Shown piece after piece: positions 47,485 through 55,220 of a stretch of 64,000 bases of DNA. The stretch comes from JBEIVB01 sp040374085 (lineage in GTDB: Bacteria; Bacteroidota; Bacteroidia; UBA4408), in contig JBEIVB010000001.1 in assembly GCA_040374085.1 (NCBI GenBank), positions 1 through 64,000 on the forward strand, read 5' to 3'. The translations under genes were made by a program, and so were the position numbers. The notes beneath the pieces are model-generated. The model had not been told where the DNA came from and ran no database searches. It was given only the letters and a program-made list of their open reading frames with translations. Position 1 is the stretch's first letter. Each line of letters starts with the position of its first letter.

Positions 47485-48492
47485 ATGGCGAGAAGTCTTA
47501 TCTTCCTGATTCTGTGGTGCTTACCTTTTATAGGGCTTGCTCAAACCCCAACCGTGCAGGTTTGGATGCAGGGTGCGGGGTACCGCGATTCTTCGTTTTA
47601 TGACATTCTTCCTCTTTCCGGGGGGGATTGTTGGGTTGCCGGCAAATACGGCATTCTCAAAAAGGTAACGCCAGATGGGAAAATAGACAATGTGCCCTAC
47701 CCCACGCTCGGCTTAGACATTTACCGCCTAGGTGCGTTCGACGAAGATCACCTCATTGCGTGCGCAGACAAAGGGGTCGTTTATCTCCATCAACCTTCCA
47801 CAAAAAACTGGAATACCGTTAAAGTTAAGGGTTATGAAAAGTCTTGTTTTTACAGCCTAAAAGTGGTAAACAAAAGCACGGCTTTCTTGTGCGGTGGCAA
47901 CAGCAAAATTGCACATTCCCAAAAAGCAATTCCACGGGGCTTTATTCTAAAATCGGAAGACGGCGGGCTTACATGGAAAGAGGTTTACAGGAATGTGGGA
48001 CAGATGGTTTGGGATGTGGCTTGGGATTCGGAAAGAAATTCATGCACCGCACTGGTTTACAGTCCAAACAAAACCAGGCTCTACCGCTCCGATGCCCAAG
48101 GAGAAAATTGGAAAAATGAAAAAAAACTCGGGCAAGGTATTTTTTACCAAGCCGGGTGGAACAACGGCCAACTTGCCTGTACGGGCGGAACATTAAAAGG
48201 CGATGGGCGTATTTTCGAGGAAGGTCACGATGAGATTTTCAGAAAAGTTGGGTTGATATGGAGTGCAAAAAAAAATGGGGCTAAAGAGGTCTTTACTGGC
48301 AGTAGGTCCACGCTCCTCTTGAGGGAAGGTTCCAACCAGCCCCTTCAAGTTTTTTCCACCGGACTTACCAAACAATACAACCTATACCGAGCTCATTTTC
48401 TAAGCGACTCTAAGGTTTTGGTTGTGGGCAGCGGAAAAACGATGCTGCTGCTCGAATGGCCCTATCCGGCGGAAGCCCGCCAAAAGCCATAG
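47485..48492 (+). CDS. Exported Ycf48/BNR-like beta-propeller protein
   Basis: 335 residues from the ATG at 47485, which gives the signal peptide MARSLIFLILWCLPFIGLAQ. BNR-type turns S-x-DGG-x-TW (FILKSEDGGLTWKEV) and a degenerate copy (YRSDAQGENWKNE) fit a YCF48/sialidase-like propeller. The function is unknown; related proteins help assemble membrane complexes or precede T9SS tails. No T9SS sorting domain is visible here. It ends 2 bases before the convergent gene. Confidence 0.78.
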   Translation: MARSLIFLILWCLPFIGLAQTPTVQVWMQGAGYRDSSFYDILPLSGGDCWVAGKYGILKKVTPDGKIDNVPYPTLGLDIYRLGAFDEDHLIACADKGVVYLHQPSTKNWNTVKVKGYEKSCFYSLKVVNKSTAFLCGGNSKIAHSQKAIPRGFILKSEDGGLTWKEVYRNVGQMVWDVAWDSERNSCTALVYSPNKTRLYRSDAQGENWKNEKKLGQGIFYQAGWNNGQLACTGGTLKGDGRIFEEGHDEIFRKVGLIWSAKKNGAKEVFTGSRSTLLLREGSNQPLQVFSTGLTKQYNLYRAHFLSDSKVLVVGSGKTMLLLEWPYPAEARQKP

Positions 48493-48494
48493 CT

Positions 48495-49847
48495 TTAAGG
48501 CTCTCTTGCCAAAAGCTCGGCATACAATGCCGTTGTTAGGCTGGAGGATCGAAAAAAAAGACAGTTTCTTACTACCGTTCCTCCACTGAAAAAAACACCG
48601 CCGGGCAAATACGCTTCCTCTCCATTCGAAACTACCTGAGTTTCTAGAAAAGCTTTGGCCTTGGATAAGGCTTTTTTAGCCTGCTCATCCTCTTTCCCCA
48701 AAATGGAAAGAGCCAGAGCAGCATAAAGGGTGTTTTGTATGCGATCTCCTTTTAGAATACGATGCCTGCCTTTATAAGATCCATCAGGTCTTTGGGTACG
48801 CAGCAAATGCTTCAATGCCGTATGCCTAGCCTCATTGAGCTCCGGGTTTCCAGCATCCCAAGCCCGAGCAATGGCCAAATGAAAAGTATACCGATTGGGA
48901 TAATACGTTCCTCCTCTTGACCAACGTCCGGTTCGCGCTTTTTTATTGATTAAACGTATAGCACCCGCTCTCGGGCAAATGGAATCCGGTACTCCAGCTT
49001 TTCCCAGGTATGTAAGTACATTACAATTAACCACTCCATCGAATTCATTTGCTCCATAAGGAATGTACTCTCTTTTGCCATCTGGATAACACGAACTCCA
49101 CGGTGCAAAAAACCAGATGTTTGCCCATAAAGTTTTATATATACTCCAACCACCAGGATATTGGTGCTCATCTGACAGCCAGGTTAAGAATGCGCCTCTC
49201 CCATAAGACAGATCAAATGAGTAATTGTACCAGTGGAAGTTTTTTCGATTCTCATCTGTATAGCAGCTCATGGGTATTTGCGCAGGGGGCTTTGCTCCAT
49301 GCCACCACTCCGCGAGCAGCCCGGTAGAAGTATCATCAGCATCTGGAGCCACATTGGCTGCATGATTGATGAACGGTTTTTTTAAGGGGAAGCAGGTAGG
49401 TCTTATTACCGAGTCGGGAGGGCTCTTGCCCCATCCGGGATTGGGCTTCAGATGCTTCCAAAAATAATACCGCCCGTTCCGTTTATAGGTGAGCAACTCC
49501 CGATAGGAATCATCCATCATCTTCTTCACAAAGGCCTCCACCTCGTTCCTCTGAACTACCTCGCAAAGAGCATTGTGAACGGCAATGGTTGTAAACGCGT
49601 TCGAATCTCGAAACCTACCCTTCTTGCCCAACATAACAAAGGCAAATTTTAATTCCATAGAACCGGGCCATTCCCCCTGAAAAGCAGTATCGGCAACAGA
49701 TTGGGTAACCTGCTGGTGATAAAGGTAGGTCAGCAAGGAACTCAACCTTGCAGAGGGCTTAGCAAGCACCTGAGCACCCAAAGGTCTGCTGCTCGCAAAC
49801 ACCAAGATGATCAGCCAAAGAATAAGACCCGCTCGTTTTAGTATCAT
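48495..49847 (-). CDS. Exported helical protein of unknown function
   Basis: 450 residues from the ATG at 49847; the frame is open further upstream but only this start gives a signal peptide (LILWLIILVFASSRPLGAQ). The C-terminal part has LLRTQRPDGSYKG and LYAALALSILGKEDEQ, as in alpha/alpha-toroid proteins such as prenyltransferase- or squalene-cyclase-like repeats (QRPDGS resembles a QW-type turn). Many Trp and Cys residues occur in the middle. I cannot assign a reaction. It is divergent from a glycosyltransferase with 22 bases between the start codons. Confidence 0.7.
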   Translation of the reverse strand: MILKRAGLILWLIILVFASSRPLGAQVLAKPSARLSSLLTYLYHQQVTQSVADTAFQGEWPGSMELKFAFVMLGKKGRFRDSNAFTTIAVHNALCEVVQRNEVEAFVKKMMDDSYRELLTYKRNGRYYFWKHLKPNPGWGKSPPDSVIRPTCFPLKKPFINHAANVAPDADDTSTGLLAEWWHGAKPPAQIPMSCYTDENRKNFHWYNYSFDLSYGRGAFLTWLSDEHQYPGGWSIYKTLWANIWFFAPWSSCYPDGKREYIPYGANEFDGVVNCNVLTYLGKAGVPDSICPRAGAIRLINKKARTGRWSRGGTYYPNRYTFHLAIARAWDAGNPELNEARHTALKHLLRTQRPDGSYKGRHRILKGDRIQNTLYAALALSILGKEDEQAKKALSKAKAFLETQVVSNGEEAYLPGGVFFSGGTVVRNCLFFRSSSLTTALYAELLAREP

Positions 49848-49852
49848 TGCAA

Positions 49853-49860
49853 CAAAGGTA
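49853..49860 (-). promoter_or_regulatory. Bacteroidota -7 box TACCTTTG (minus strand)
   Basis: Exact match on the minus strand, ending 5 bases before the ATG at 49847. It supports that start, and again implies a leaderless mRNA. Confidence 0.7.
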
Positions 49861-49869
49861 ATCAAGCCA

Positions 49870-50922
49870 ATGTCGCACTCCCACAAGGTATTGATCGCAG
49901 CACTGCATTGGGGCATTGGCCATGCCAGCAGGTGCATTCCCATTGCCAGAGCGTTCGAGGAGCTTGGCTGGGAGGTGACGGTGGCTTCGGATGGAGCTGC
50001 ATTGGACCTTTTGCGGATTTCTCTACCGCATTTGGAGGCCTTAGAGATGCCGGGGCTGGAGGTATCGTATTCGCCAGAACCCTTTTCAAGTCTGGGGCAT
50101 TTGAGTTTGGTTCCGCGACTCATTCGTCACATCAACAAAGACCAAAAATGGCTTAAGAGCCTAACTCAAACGAATAACTTTGATTTAATCATCAGCGACC
50201 ACAGGCTGGGGATTTGGCACCCACGTATTCCTAGCATTTTGGTCGCACACCAGCTCAGCATTCCCTTTCCCGTTGGCCTTCAGTTCCTCAATCGCTTTCA
50301 CCATCGATTACTGAAGCCTTTTAAAGAAGTGTGGATTCCAGATGCGCCTAATGGAACCCTCTCCGGATCGCTTTCCGCATGGCCATCAAGCCCTTATCGA
50401 GCTTGGAATATGGGTCTACTTTCCCGCTTTTTTCCTGAACCTGCGCCTGCCACTTCTCCTTCCGAGGATTACATACTCGGAATGGCGTCCGGTCCTCCAC
50501 CTCAACGCGAGTTTTTCATCGATTGCTTGTTAAGTTGGGCGCCCAAAATGCCTCTTCCTTTGGTGTTGATTGAAGGTTCGCCGGGCCAATTACATGAACA
50601 TTATCAGGGAACCGTTCGATGTTTCAATCACCTCCCCACCGATGAACTAGCGCAATTTATAAGAGGAGCTTCATTTGTTGTTGCACGTTCGGGCTATTCG
50701 ACCCTAATGGATCTTGCCGCCTTTCAAAAACCTGCCTTGCTGGTGCCAACACCGGGCCAATGGGAACAAGAATACTTGGCAAAGTACCTGAGTGCACAAT
50801 ATGGGTTCAGCACCGCAACGCAAAACCCCGGTCAAACTCCAAACTTCAACAATATAAAAAGCAACTGGCCTAAAAACTTAGCTTTCTTTACAAAAGAGAC
50901 CCTGGAATTGAAACTAAGCTAA
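49870..50922 (+). CDS. MurG-like glycosyltransferase
   Basis: 350 residues from the ATG at 49870, chosen because HKVLIAALHWGIGHASRCIP starts the GT-B fold. The donor-binding half has FVVARSGYSTLMDLAAFQKPALLVPTPGQ (shown as two parts in the protein, around residues 270-300), like UDP-GlcNAc-type GT28 enzymes. The acceptor is unknown; it may be a glycolipid or carotenoid glycosyltransferase. The promoter must lie inside the start of the divergent gene. It meets the response regulator tail to tail 14 bases later. Confidence 0.84.
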   Translation: MSHSHKVLIAALHWGIGHASRCIPIARAFEELGWEVTVASDGAALDLLRISLPHLEALEMPGLEVSYSPEPFSSLGHLSLVPRLIRHINKDQKWLKSLTQTNNFDLIISDHRLGIWHPRIPSILVAHQLSIPFPVGLQFLNRFHHRLLKPFKEVWIPDAPNGTLSGSLSAWPSSPYRAWNMGLLSRFFPEPAPATSPSEDYILGMASGPPPQREFFIDCLLSWAPKMPLPLVLIEGSPGQLHEHYQGTVRCFNHLPTDELAQFIRGASFVVARSGYSTLMDLAAFQKPALLVPTPGQWEQEYLAKYLSAQYGFSTATQNPGQTPNFNNIKSNWPKNLAFFTKETLELKLS

Positions 50923-50936
50923 AAGCGATAAGCGCA

Positions 50937-51611
50937 TCAGGGTTCGTACTTGTAACCTATGCCCTTTATGGTTTTAATGTAGTTTTCTCCCAGCTTTTCA
51001 CGCAATTTTCGGACGTGCACGTCTATGGTGCGATCTCCTACTACCACGTCTTCTCCCCAAACCTTGTTGAGGATGGTAAGTCGGGTAAACACATGACCGG
51101 GTTTCGACATCAACAAATCGATCAATTCGAACTCTTTTTTGGGCAGCTGCAGAGGCTGGCCATCCTTAAACACCACAAACTTGGCCCGATCGGCACGCAA
51201 TCCCTCATTGCTTGGCATTTCCTCTTGGCTATCCAACCGTCTCAACAAGGCCTGCAGTCGACTGATGAGAACCCTTGGCTTGATGGGCTTCGTAATGTAA
51301 TCGTCGCCTCCCGATTCGAACCCGCTGATCTGCGAATAATCCTCGCCCCTGGCGGTGAGAAAGGCAATGATAACTTTGTTGTTTCTTAACCCAACTCTAA
51401 TTTCACGGGTCGTTTCCATGCCGTCCATTTCAGGCATCATCACGTCCATAAGAATCAAATGGGGATTCCAAGATCGGGTTAGAGTAATCGCCAATTTGCC
51501 ATTTTCGGCGGTCTCCACTTGATACCCCTCTTTACGTAGGTTGTGCTCCAAAATTTCACGAATGTCTTCCTCATCGTCAACAATTAGGATTCGGATGTCG
51601 GCTGGATTCAT
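50937..51611 (-). CDS. OmpR family response regulator (second orphan)
   Basis: 224 residues. The receiver domain has VDDEED (11-16), Asp56 (LILMDVMMPEMDG), Thr86 and Lys108 (YITKPI). The winged helix follows residue 125, with LPKKEFELIDLLMSKPG and IKGIGYKYEP. It is most like the PhoP/RprY-type regulators of Bacteroidota. All key residues are present. No kinase lies in the window. A 7/8 -7 box (TACCTTCG) stands upstream on the minus strand. Confidence 0.93.
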   Translation of the reverse strand: MNPADIRILIVDDEEDIREILEHNLRKEGYQVETAENGKLAITLTRSWNPHLILMDVMMPEMDGMETTREIRVGLRNNKVIIAFLTARGEDYSQISGFESGGDDYITKPIKPRVLISRLQALLRRLDSQEEMPSNEGLRADRAKFVVFKDGQPLQLPKKEFELIDLLMSKPGHVFTRLTILNKVWGEDVVVGDRTIDVHVRKLREKLGENYIKTIKGIGYKYEP

Positions 51612-51620
51612 GGAGTGGGA

Positions 51621-51628
51621 TATTTTTG
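51621..51628 (+). promoter_or_regulatory. Bacteroidota -7 box TATTTTTG
   Basis: Exact match, 31 bases before the TTG start at 51660, in the divergent gap. Confidence 0.58.
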
Positions 51629-51659
51629 CACGAAGGTATTCGCCTTAAACCATTTCTGA

Positions 51660-52598
51660 TTGAAACGCACCGTTAAGAATTCGTTATTACCGCTGTTGAG
51701 GCTCTGGTTGCTTTGCCTGATGGGCGCTCAACCCCAAACGTTAAGGGCCCAGGACGATTGGGCCTGGTGGAAAAACCGTCACCGTTGGCCGGGTGATCGT
51801 TCCCCGCTCGAGTACATTGTTCGTGCACCGGGTCGTATGGGCCCCAACGCCTTGCCCATACCAGGCATTCCCGATCCGAGTATTGGATACCGCACCCGGT
51901 GCTGGCTTGCCGGAAACTGGGCGGGAGGAAGAGGCGACCAGACCCTAAATCCAGAGATTGGCATTTATTTTCCTTTACTCAAAAACCGTTTGGCTCTGGA
52001 AGCCCGCACCAATGGGTTCGAATACTACCGAATGAGCGCCGAAACGAGGGATTTCAGAATGGCCAAAGACAGCATAGGCGAGGGATTTTCGAAATCTGAA
52101 ACTTACCTAACCATCCTTGCACGGCTTTGGTCGGAATCCAATGCCAGACCGGCTTGCTCAATAACCTTCTCTGTAAAACCAACTACAGGAAAAAACCTGG
52201 AAAACGCCCGTCACATTAATGCACCGGCCTATTCATTTGCATGGTGCAGCGGTGGAAAATTGGACTGGTTGGGATTTTCAGGATGGTCGTACCGCGCTCA
52301 AATCGGGGGTATGATTTGGCAAAAAGGAGATGATGCACAAAACGATGCATGGATTTATGGCTTGGGTGTTTCCCGGCATTGGGTCAATCTTACCGCTTCC
52401 ATGTTTTGGCTCGGAATGCAGGGTTATACCGGGTTAGGCGACCGGCCTCAGGTGCTCCGCGGAACAATCAACTATGGTTGGAAAAAATGGGAGTTGGAAA
52501 CCGGTTGCCAATATGCACTCCGCGATTTTGTACCCTGGTTTGCCCAAGCAAAACTCATTTGGAAATGGGATTGGGCTGATAGAACCAATTCCTATTAA
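51660..52598 (+). CDS. Exported protein of unknown function (possible outer-membrane barrel)
   Basis: 312 residues starting at TTG; the codon just before it is a stop, and no ATG lies before the signal peptide (LLRLWLLCLMGAQPQTLRAQ). The mature part is rich in Trp, Tyr and Gly with alternating strands (WELETGCQYALRDF, AKLIWKWDW at the end), which suggests a small beta-barrel. I do not recognise a family. It ends at a bidirectional terminator. Confidence 0.68.
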   Translation: MKRTVKNSLLPLLRLWLLCLMGAQPQTLRAQDDWAWWKNRHRWPGDRSPLEYIVRAPGRMGPNALPIPGIPDPSIGYRTRCWLAGNWAGGRGDQTLNPEIGIYFPLLKNRLALEARTNGFEYYRMSAETRDFRMAKDSIGEGFSKSETYLTILARLWSESNARPACSITFSVKPTTGKNLENARHINAPAYSFAWCSGGKLDWLGFSGWSYRAQIGGMIWQKGDDAQNDAWIYGLGVSRHWVNLTASMFWLGMQGYTGLGDRPQVLRGTINYGWKKWELETGCQYALRDFVPWFAQAKLIWKWDWADRTNSY

Positions 52599-52602
52599 AA
52601 AT

Positions 52603-52637
52603 AAAAAAGGCCATCATCTGGTGATGATGGCCTTTTT
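52603..52637. terminator. Bidirectional terminator
   Basis: GGCCATCATC (52609-52618) and GATGATGGCC (52623-52632) form a perfect 10-bp stem with TGGT loop, flanked by A-run and T-run on either side. It can stop transcription from both the exported-protein gene (+) and the XRE gene (-). Confidence 0.92.
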
Positions 52638-52653
52638 GTTTTCTAAAATGAAA

Positions 52654-52842
52654 TCAGAGAAGATCTACAATGTCCATCTTAAGAACGCGTGCAATCCGCT
52701 TTGCAGTAGAAATGCGCATGTCAACTTCCTTGGTTTCGTAGCGCTGGTAGGCCGCTTGGCTGATGCCGAGCTTTTTGCCAACTGCTTCCTGCGAAAGGCC
52801 CATTTCTATCCTTCGCTTGTAGATTTTTTTGAATGGTTTCAT
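52654..52842 (-). CDS. Small XRE-type HTH regulator
   Basis: 62 residues from the ATG at 52842. The protein is nearly only the HTH: IYKRRIEMGLSQEAVGKKLG, then ISQAAYQRYETKEVDMRIST, a standard Cro/C1 DNA-binding domain. A longer reading to 52896 adds 18 unlikely residues. No toxin gene lies beside it, so an antitoxin role is not supported. It opens onto the AT-rich gene-free stretch. Confidence 0.83.
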   Translation of the reverse strand: MKPFKKIYKRRIEMGLSQEAVGKKLGISQAAYQRYETKEVDMRISTAKRIARVLKMDIVDLL

Positions 52843-53214
52843 GTGATGAGGTTGTTTTTTGTTGTCGCAAAGAAAAAAAACATTTGTTATACTCAAACAA
52901 CATATTTTTTAATAGACGAAAAATAGATATTAGACTATGGTTTTTAATAATTCGTCGACGATTTAATACCAATTACACAAAAACAAAATCTTACTAATAA
53001 CAACATGAAAGCAAAGTCGGAACCAATAACTTATATATGCAGACTGATGCTTTCCAATGAGGTCTCCAATAAACTATAAATATTTAAAAATCAACAAGTT
53101 AATAGTTAGTCACAAAGAAAAAAAAACCAGAAATAGTCCATCTTTTGGTTTTATGTAAGAATAAAAGCAATGCAATAAGAAAAGCCCAAGGGCCCTACAA
53201 GTGCTTATAAAAGG
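52843..53214. other. AT-rich stretch without recognisable genes
   Basis: About 370 bases that are clearly richer in A and T than the flanks, with poly-A tracts. The part next to the XRE gene must hold its promoter (a TTTCTTTG near-match at about 52869-52876 on the minus strand). A 24-codon reading frame (53005-53079) has no support. I see no inverted terminal repeats, transposase remnant, attachment site or CRISPR repeat. Confidence 0.55.
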
Positions 53215-53242
53215 AAAAGCCCCTCCGACAAGAGGGGCTTTT
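53215..53242 (-). terminator. Terminator of tRNA-Met
   Basis: AAAAGCCCCTC (53215-53225) and GAGGGGCTTTT (53232-53242) form a perfect 11-bp stem. It lies 4 bases after the tRNA 3' end on the minus strand and ends in TTTT. Confidence 0.9.
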
Positions 53243-53246
53243 GAAG

Positions 53247-53320
53247 TAGCGGGGACGGGAATTGAACCCGTGACCTCAGGGTTATGAATCCTGCGCTCTA
53301 ACCACCTGAGCTACCCCGCC
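53247..53320 (-). tRNA. tRNA-Met (CAT)
   Basis: The cloverleaf reads on the minus strand: acceptor GGCGGGG pairing CCCCGCT (G1-T72 wobble), D arm GCTCAGGTGGTTAGAGC, anticodon loop TTCATAA, and T arm with GGTTCAATTCC. The CAT anticodon fits elongator Met; tRNA-Ile2 with lysidine has the same anticodon and cannot be fully excluded. The initiator form is excluded because 1-72 is paired as G-T and the anticodon stem lacks three G-C pairs. CCA is not encoded. Confidence 0.88.
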
Positions 53321-53354
53321 AAAAGGCGCGCAAATATAGAAGTTTTTTTTCCGC

Positions 53355-54293
53355 TTAATCACCCAGAATCGCAACCTGCTCCAACTCTCCTTCTATCCAC
53401 CATCCTCTATACATCCCAGGAGTGTTGAATACCATTATGGGAGGCCCCTCCTTCCCAATCGAAATCAGGCCCCCTTCACCTCCTTGCGCCTTCAACACCT
53501 TCATTACCACATCATGAGAAGCGGTTTCGACATCCACTCCGGCCAATCGAACGCGCGCCGCAACCTCGTGTGCAACCACATTTCGGAGAAAAAACTCCCC
53601 GTGCCCTGTGCAGCTTACGGCTACCCAATCGTCGGCAAAAGTTCCGGCTCCAACAACCGGGGTATCTCCTACCCTGCCGTAGCGCTTGTTGGTCATTCCT
53701 CCCGTAGAAGTGGCCGCAGCTAAGTTTCCGCTCGCATCGCGGGCAACAGCACCTACCGTGCCGAACTTCTTTTCAGAGGTATGATCGAGTTGAACCCGAT
53801 CCAAAACCAGGGCCTCCTGCCATTGACGAAAACGATACGGCTCAAAAAAGTAGTCCCGGTCCACAAACGTAAACCCTCTTTGGTCAGCAAAATTTTCGGC
53901 CCCTGAACCGCAAAGCAAAACATGCTCACTGTGCTCCAAGACTTCCTTGGCCAACAATACAGGATTCGCAATCCTTGAAACACCCGCTACAGCGCCAGCA
54001 CGCCCCATAGCACCGTCCATCAAGCTGGCATCCAGCTCGTGACCTCCTTCATGCGTAAGAACTGCGCCCCGACCGGCATTAAACATAGGAGAATCCTCCA
54101 GTACACGAACAGCCTCTACCACTGCATCCAGAGCATTTCCTCCATTCGTTAACACCCTCTTGCCAGCCTTTAGGGCAATGGAAAGAGCCTCCTCATAATA
54201 AGCTGCACGCTCTTGAGTAAGCTCTGACCTTAAAATTGTTCCGGCTCCACCATGGATGGCCAGAGCAGGAGTTGTTTCAGATTTGTTTTTCAT
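53355..54293 (-). CDS. Isoaspartyl peptidase / plant-type L-asparaginase
   Basis: 312 residues from the ATG at 54293. It is an Ntn hydrolase that cleaves itself to expose Thr179 in KFGTVGAVARD. LAIHGGAGTI, MFNAGRGAVLT, LDASLMDGAMGRAGAV and STGGMTNKRYGRVGDTPV are the conserved blocks, so it should hydrolyse isoaspartyl peptides and asparagine. No signal peptide is visible, though many Bacteroidota homologs have one. It starts with a near -7 box (TCCCTTTG) and is alone in its unit. Confidence 0.93.
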   Translation of the reverse strand: MKNKSETTPALAIHGGAGTILRSELTQERAAYYEEALSIALKAGKRVLTNGGNALDAVVEAVRVLEDSPMFNAGRGAVLTHEGGHELDASLMDGAMGRAGAVAGVSRIANPVLLAKEVLEHSEHVLLCGSGAENFADQRGFTFVDRDYFFEPYRFRQWQEALVLDRVQLDHTSEKKFGTVGAVARDASGNLAAATSTGGMTNKRYGRVGDTPVVGAGTFADDWVAVSCTGHGEFFLRNVVAHEVAARVRLAGVDVETASHDVVMKVLKAQGGEGGLISIGKEGPPIMVFNTPGMYRGWWIEGELEQVAILGD

Positions 54294-54368
54294 TTCGTGG
54301 ACAAAGGGACAAAACACCCAACAGAAAAAAAAATTAAGTCAAAAACGAAACTTGAAAAAGTTTTCAAC

Positions 54369-54376
54369 TATATTTG
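54369..54376 (+). promoter_or_regulatory. Bacteroidota -7 box TATATTTG
   Basis: Exact match, 21 bases before the ATG at 54398 of the S24 repressor gene. Confidence 0.66.
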
Positions 54377-54397
54377 CGTCATCAATCGCGAAACAAA

Positions 54398-55177
54398 ATG
54401 AAGGAAACCGACAACAACCGACTCAAAGCTTTCCGGCAATCAACCGGCCTGCAACAAGGTGAATTTGCACAACGGTTAGGACTGAAGCAGGGCTCTTACA
54501 GTGACATTGAGCGAGGGCGTAATGCCATCTCTTACCCTGTGCTGAAAAAGGCTATGCTGGAATTTGATTTGAATCCGAGTTGGCTCATTTCCGGAATCGG
54601 CGGCATGACGGTGGCAGAAGATGAAGCCCTCGAAGCTGCAAACAGAAAGCACTCAGAGATTAAGGACCCGGAAGACAACATCATTTTGGTGGAGCAGAAA
54701 GCTGCTGCAGGCTACCTTCAGGGCATTCAGCAAGACGTTGCATACGCATCTAAGCTTCCAAGTTTTCGACTCCCCGGTTTTTATGGCATTTCGTACCGTG
54801 CGTTTGAAGTAACCGGTTACTCCATGCTACCGAGCTTAAATCCCAAAGACATTCTGGTTTGCAAGCGTTTGGAAAGCCCGGCAGATATCAAACGCGAGAA
54901 GGTATACGTGGTGGTTATGCAAGATGGGTCGATTGTTGCCAAACGCCTTCAGTACCATAAGCGCGACCACTACTTCACCGCCATTTCAGACAATGCGGAG
55001 GAATATCCTGCGTATGATTTCACAATTCAAGAGGTATTTGAAATCTGGCAGGCCGAAGCGCGCATCACCAACAAGCTCGAGACGGACGATCAACCTCAGG
55101 CCAAACTTGGTGAGCTTGAAGCACGTTTGCTCAAGCTCGAGAAAATGCTCAGACTCAACGGCATCAATAAATTGTAG
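54398..55177 (+). CDS. XRE-S24 (LexA/CI-like) transcriptional regulator
   Basis: 259 residues from the ATG at 54398. The N-terminal HTH (about 8-66) has RQSTGLQQGEFAQRLGLKQG. The S24 peptidase domain has GYSMLPSL with nucleophile Ser142, SIVAKRL with base Lys182, and an Ala-Gly pair (104-105, KAAAGYLQG) at the usual self-cleavage place. The last 25 residues form a short coiled coil (LGELEARLLKLEKML). All parts for RecA-induced self-cleavage are present. No prophage or SOS gene is adjacent. Targets are unknown. Confidence 0.9.
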   Translation: MKETDNNRLKAFRQSTGLQQGEFAQRLGLKQGSYSDIERGRNAISYPVLKKAMLEFDLNPSWLISGIGGMTVAEDEALEAANRKHSEIKDPEDNIILVEQKAAAGYLQGIQQDVAYASKLPSFRLPGFYGISYRAFEVTGYSMLPSLNPKDILVCKRLESPADIKREKVYVVVMQDGSIVAKRLQYHKRDHYFTAISDNAEEYPAYDFTIQEVFEIWQAEARITNKLETDDQPQAKLGELEARLLKLEKMLRLNGINKL

Positions 55178-55220
55178 CATTGTGCTGGTTTGAGTAAATT
55201 CGCGGTTCTTTTTCGGAACC

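Noticed and set aside
53005..53079. 24-codon frame in the AT-rich stretch
   Set aside because: Too short, no promoter, no signal or membrane segment, no repeat of it elsewhere in the window.
52654..55177. Prophage remnant suggested by XRE and S24 regulators
   Set aside because: No integrase, terminase, portal, lysis or attachment-site duplication is seen between or around them.
55204..55220. Hairpin just before the RidA start
   Set aside because: Only 5 base pairs with a large loop and no T-run.
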